This document shows, piece by piece, positions 4,362 to 5,422 of a DNA stretch of 5,422 nucleotides. Source of the DNA: an uncultured Collinsella sp. (GTDB lineage Bacteria; Actinomycetota; Coriobacteriia; Coriobacteriales; Coriobacteriaceae); contig URNK01000122.1 in the NCBI GenBank assembly GCA_900549195.1, positions 1 to 5,422 of the forward strand, read 5' to 3'. Both the position numbers and the translations under genes were made by a program. The notes beneath the pieces are model-generated. The model did not search any database and had not been told where the DNA came from. It saw only the letters and a program-made list of their open reading frames with translations. Each line of letters begins with the position of its first letter. Within the stretch, counting starts at the first letter, position 1.

Positions 4362-5021
4362 CTACGCGAGTTCCAGCAGGTCCGGCAGCTGGTCGATAAT
4401 CTTGTCCGCGGCATCCTGGCTAAAGCCAAAGCGCTCCTCGCGCTTGGCAATGACCGTCAGGCCGGCTCGCTTACCCGCGGTAATGCCCGGAACGGAATCC
4501 TCAACGCAGCAGCAGCGATTCGCGGGCAGCCCCAGCAGGTCCAGCGCATGTAGGTAGATGTCGGGCTCGGGCTTGCTCTCCTTAAACTGCTCGCCGCTCA
4601 CCACATACTCAAAGGCATCAGACAGCCCGCATGCGTTGAGCACTTCCTCGATGCTAACCATGGGAGACGAGCTGGCAAGCGCCACGCGAACGCCACGGCG
4701 CGGCAGCTCTCGAATCGTATCCACGGCGCCTGGGTTAATCAAAGCCTGATAGTCACGCGGACGCTTATGCGCCCACTCGTCCCAACGGGCCAACGCTTCC
4801 TCGCCAGTGAAGTGCCCCTTACCGGCGCGCTCAAACCAATCGACCAGCATATGCAGGAAGAACTGATGCGAGGTACCGACCTGCCCATTCAACTCCTCTT
4901 GAGTCAGATTAAGCCCAAGCTCCTTGGCAAACGCGGCAGTCTCGCCCAAGTAGTAATACTCGGTATCGACAATGACGCCGTCCATGTCAAAGATAACGGC
5001 GTCGAACGGAAATGCGGACAC
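4362..5021 (-). CDS. HAD-superfamily hydrolase, beta-phosphoglucomutase/PGP-like
   Basis: A 219-residue HAD subfamily IA phosphatase with a helical cap. Motif I is FDMDGVIVDT (11-20) with nucleophile D12 and acid/base D14. The cap covers roughly 20-95. Motif II is ALASSSP (114-120), motif III lysine is in KESKPEPD (K150), and motif IV is CVEDSVPGI (172-180) with E174/D175. Such enzymes are sugar-phosphate phosphatases or phosphoglucomutases; a mutase cannot be separated from a phosphatase by eye. Start: GTG at 5019-5021, preceded by AGGGAGGG. The ATG at 5069 would put a terminator hairpin (5034-5062) inside the coding region and add an N-terminus unlike the family. It is followed by the sugar kinase on the same strand, which suggests linked sugar-phosphate metabolism, possibly clearing phosphorylated intermediates. 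Confidence 0.88.
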   Translation of the reverse strand: MSAFPFDAVIFDMDGVIVDTEYYYLGETAAFAKELGLNLTQEELNGQVGTSHQFFLHMLVDWFERAGKGHFTGEEALARWDEWAHKRPRDYQALINPGAVDTIRELPRRGVRVALASSSPMVSIEEVLNACGLSDAFEYVVSGEQFKESKPEPDIYLHALDLLGLPANRCCCVEDSVPGITAGKRAGLTVIAKREERFGFSQDAADKIIDQLPDLLELA

Positions 5022-5033
5022 GGCACCCTCCCT

Positions 5034-5062
5034 AACAAAAGGACGCCCGCAAGCAGGCGCCC
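5034..5062 (-). terminator. Terminator hairpin between the two HAD genes
   Basis: On the minus strand GGGCGCCTG pairs with CGGGCGTCC around CTTG. The irregular pairs are G-U only in this orientation. TTTTGTT follows (5034-5040). It lies 23 bp after the Cof-type gene's stop codon. The next gene's ribosome site AGGGAGGG begins right after the U-run, leaving no room for a separate promoter downstream of it. Confidence 0.78.
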
Positions 5063-5085
5063 GAGCCATGCATTAATCGGCGATT

Positions 5086-5379
5086 CTAACCCAGCAGCTT
5101 ATCCAGCGTCACCGCAATGCCATCTTCGTTGTTATCGGCGGTCACCATCTGGGCTACAGCCTTAACCTCTTCGACGGCGTTACCCATGGCAACACCGGTG
5201 CCGGCCCACTCAATCATGGACTTGTCGTTCTGGCCGTCGCCAAACGATACGACCTCACTGGCATCGATGCCGAGCTTGGGCAGGGCACCCTCGAGTGCGC
5301 GGGCCTTGTCGATACCGGGCGCCGTGTACTCAAAGTACCAGTCGGCCGTAAACATGCCCGAAAGCGTCTGCTTAAAGGG
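5086..5379 (-). CDS. Cof-type HAD-IIB phosphatase (C-terminal fragment)
   Basis: The last 97 residues of a minus-strand HAD hydrolase whose N-terminus lies beyond the contig end. Visible marks of the Cof/HAD-IIB group are the substrate-loop lysine segment APGIDKARALEGALPKLGI (20-38 of the fragment), motif IV FGDGQNDKSMIEWAG (46-60) with the GDxxND metal-binding acids, VAMGNAVEEVKAVA (63-76), and the ending NNEDGIAVTLDKLL. These enzymes dephosphorylate sugar phosphates, flavin or pyridoxal phosphates; specificity cannot be read from this end. In some reading frames the fragment appears to start MYKRQ, but those five residues are translated adapter sequence and must be removed. It ends in TAG followed by the 5034-5062 terminator. 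Confidence 0.9.
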   Translation of the reverse strand, partial: PFKQTLSGMFTADWYFEYTAPGIDKARALEGALPKLGIDASEVVSFGDGQNDKSMIEWAGTGVAMGNAVEEVKAVAQMVTADNNEDGIAVTLDKLLG

Positions 5380-5422
5380 CTGTCTCTTATACACATCTGA
5401 CGCTGCCGACGACTCCTTACGT
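5380..5422 (-). other. Nextera read-1 adapter plus i5 index (library artefact)
   Basis: Positions 5380-5412 are the reverse complement of the Nextera read-1 adapter: mosaic end CTGTCTCTTATACACATCT (5380-5398) then GACGCTGCCGACGA (5399-5412). The next eight bases CTCCTTAC equal the reverse complement of the standard i5 index GTAAGGAG (S505 in the Illumina set, from memory). GT begins the P5 flank. This is not genomic. Confidence 0.98.

Noticed and set aside
40..5379. CRISPR array, integrase or transposase gene, phage genes
   Set aside because: No regularly spaced direct repeats and no such protein motifs were seen on either strand.

Overview
The genomic insert is about 5.3 kb, bounded on both sides by Illumina Nextera (Tn5) adapter sequence (1-39 and 5380-5422). 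Only 40-5379 is genomic. The coding sequence is moderately GC-rich with a C/G-rich third codon position. The spacers are short and AT-rich, and most genes have a clear Shine-Dalgarno sequence. Protein flavour (ABC-F EttA starting MAEFIY, TcdA, a compact TatD, Cof-type HAD, fructoselysine-kinase-like PfkB) suggests a gut actinobacterium of the Coriobacteriia, perhaps Collinsella-like. That assignment is an inference from recognition, not from a search.

Layout. (i) 40-115, minus: first 25 codons of ettA, cut by the contig end. (ii) 293-1268, minus: a two-gene unit of an ArsR-type repressor (SdpR-like) and an SdpI/DUF1648 membrane protein. They overlap by 8 bp, are preceded by a good sigma70-type promoter carrying an inverted repeat (likely autoregulatory operator), and are followed by a Rho-independent terminator. 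(iii) 1351-1510, minus: a structured stretch ending in a very strong minus-strand terminator with no recognisable gene, a candidate small RNA or gene remnant. (iv) 1568-3159, plus: tcdA (t6A to ct6A tRNA modification) then a TatD-family metal-dependent hydrolase, 14 bp apart. (v) 3160-3438: a spacer between convergent genes filled by a 228-bp element with about 46-bp imperfect terminal inverted repeats and nested hairpins. (vi) 3439-5379, minus: a PfkB sugar kinase resembling fructoselysine 6-kinase, a beta-phosphoglucomutase-like HAD phosphatase, and the C-terminus of a Cof-type HAD phosphatase. A terminator hairpin sits between the two HAD genes.

Most genes are ordinary housekeeping or metabolic functions. 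The parts worth a second look are non-coding: the inverted-repeat element at 3166-3393, the orphan minus-strand terminator with its structured upstream at 1351-1510, the ArsR operator, and the hairpin directly before the GTG-started HAD gene. I see no CRISPR array, tRNA, rRNA, integrase or transposase.
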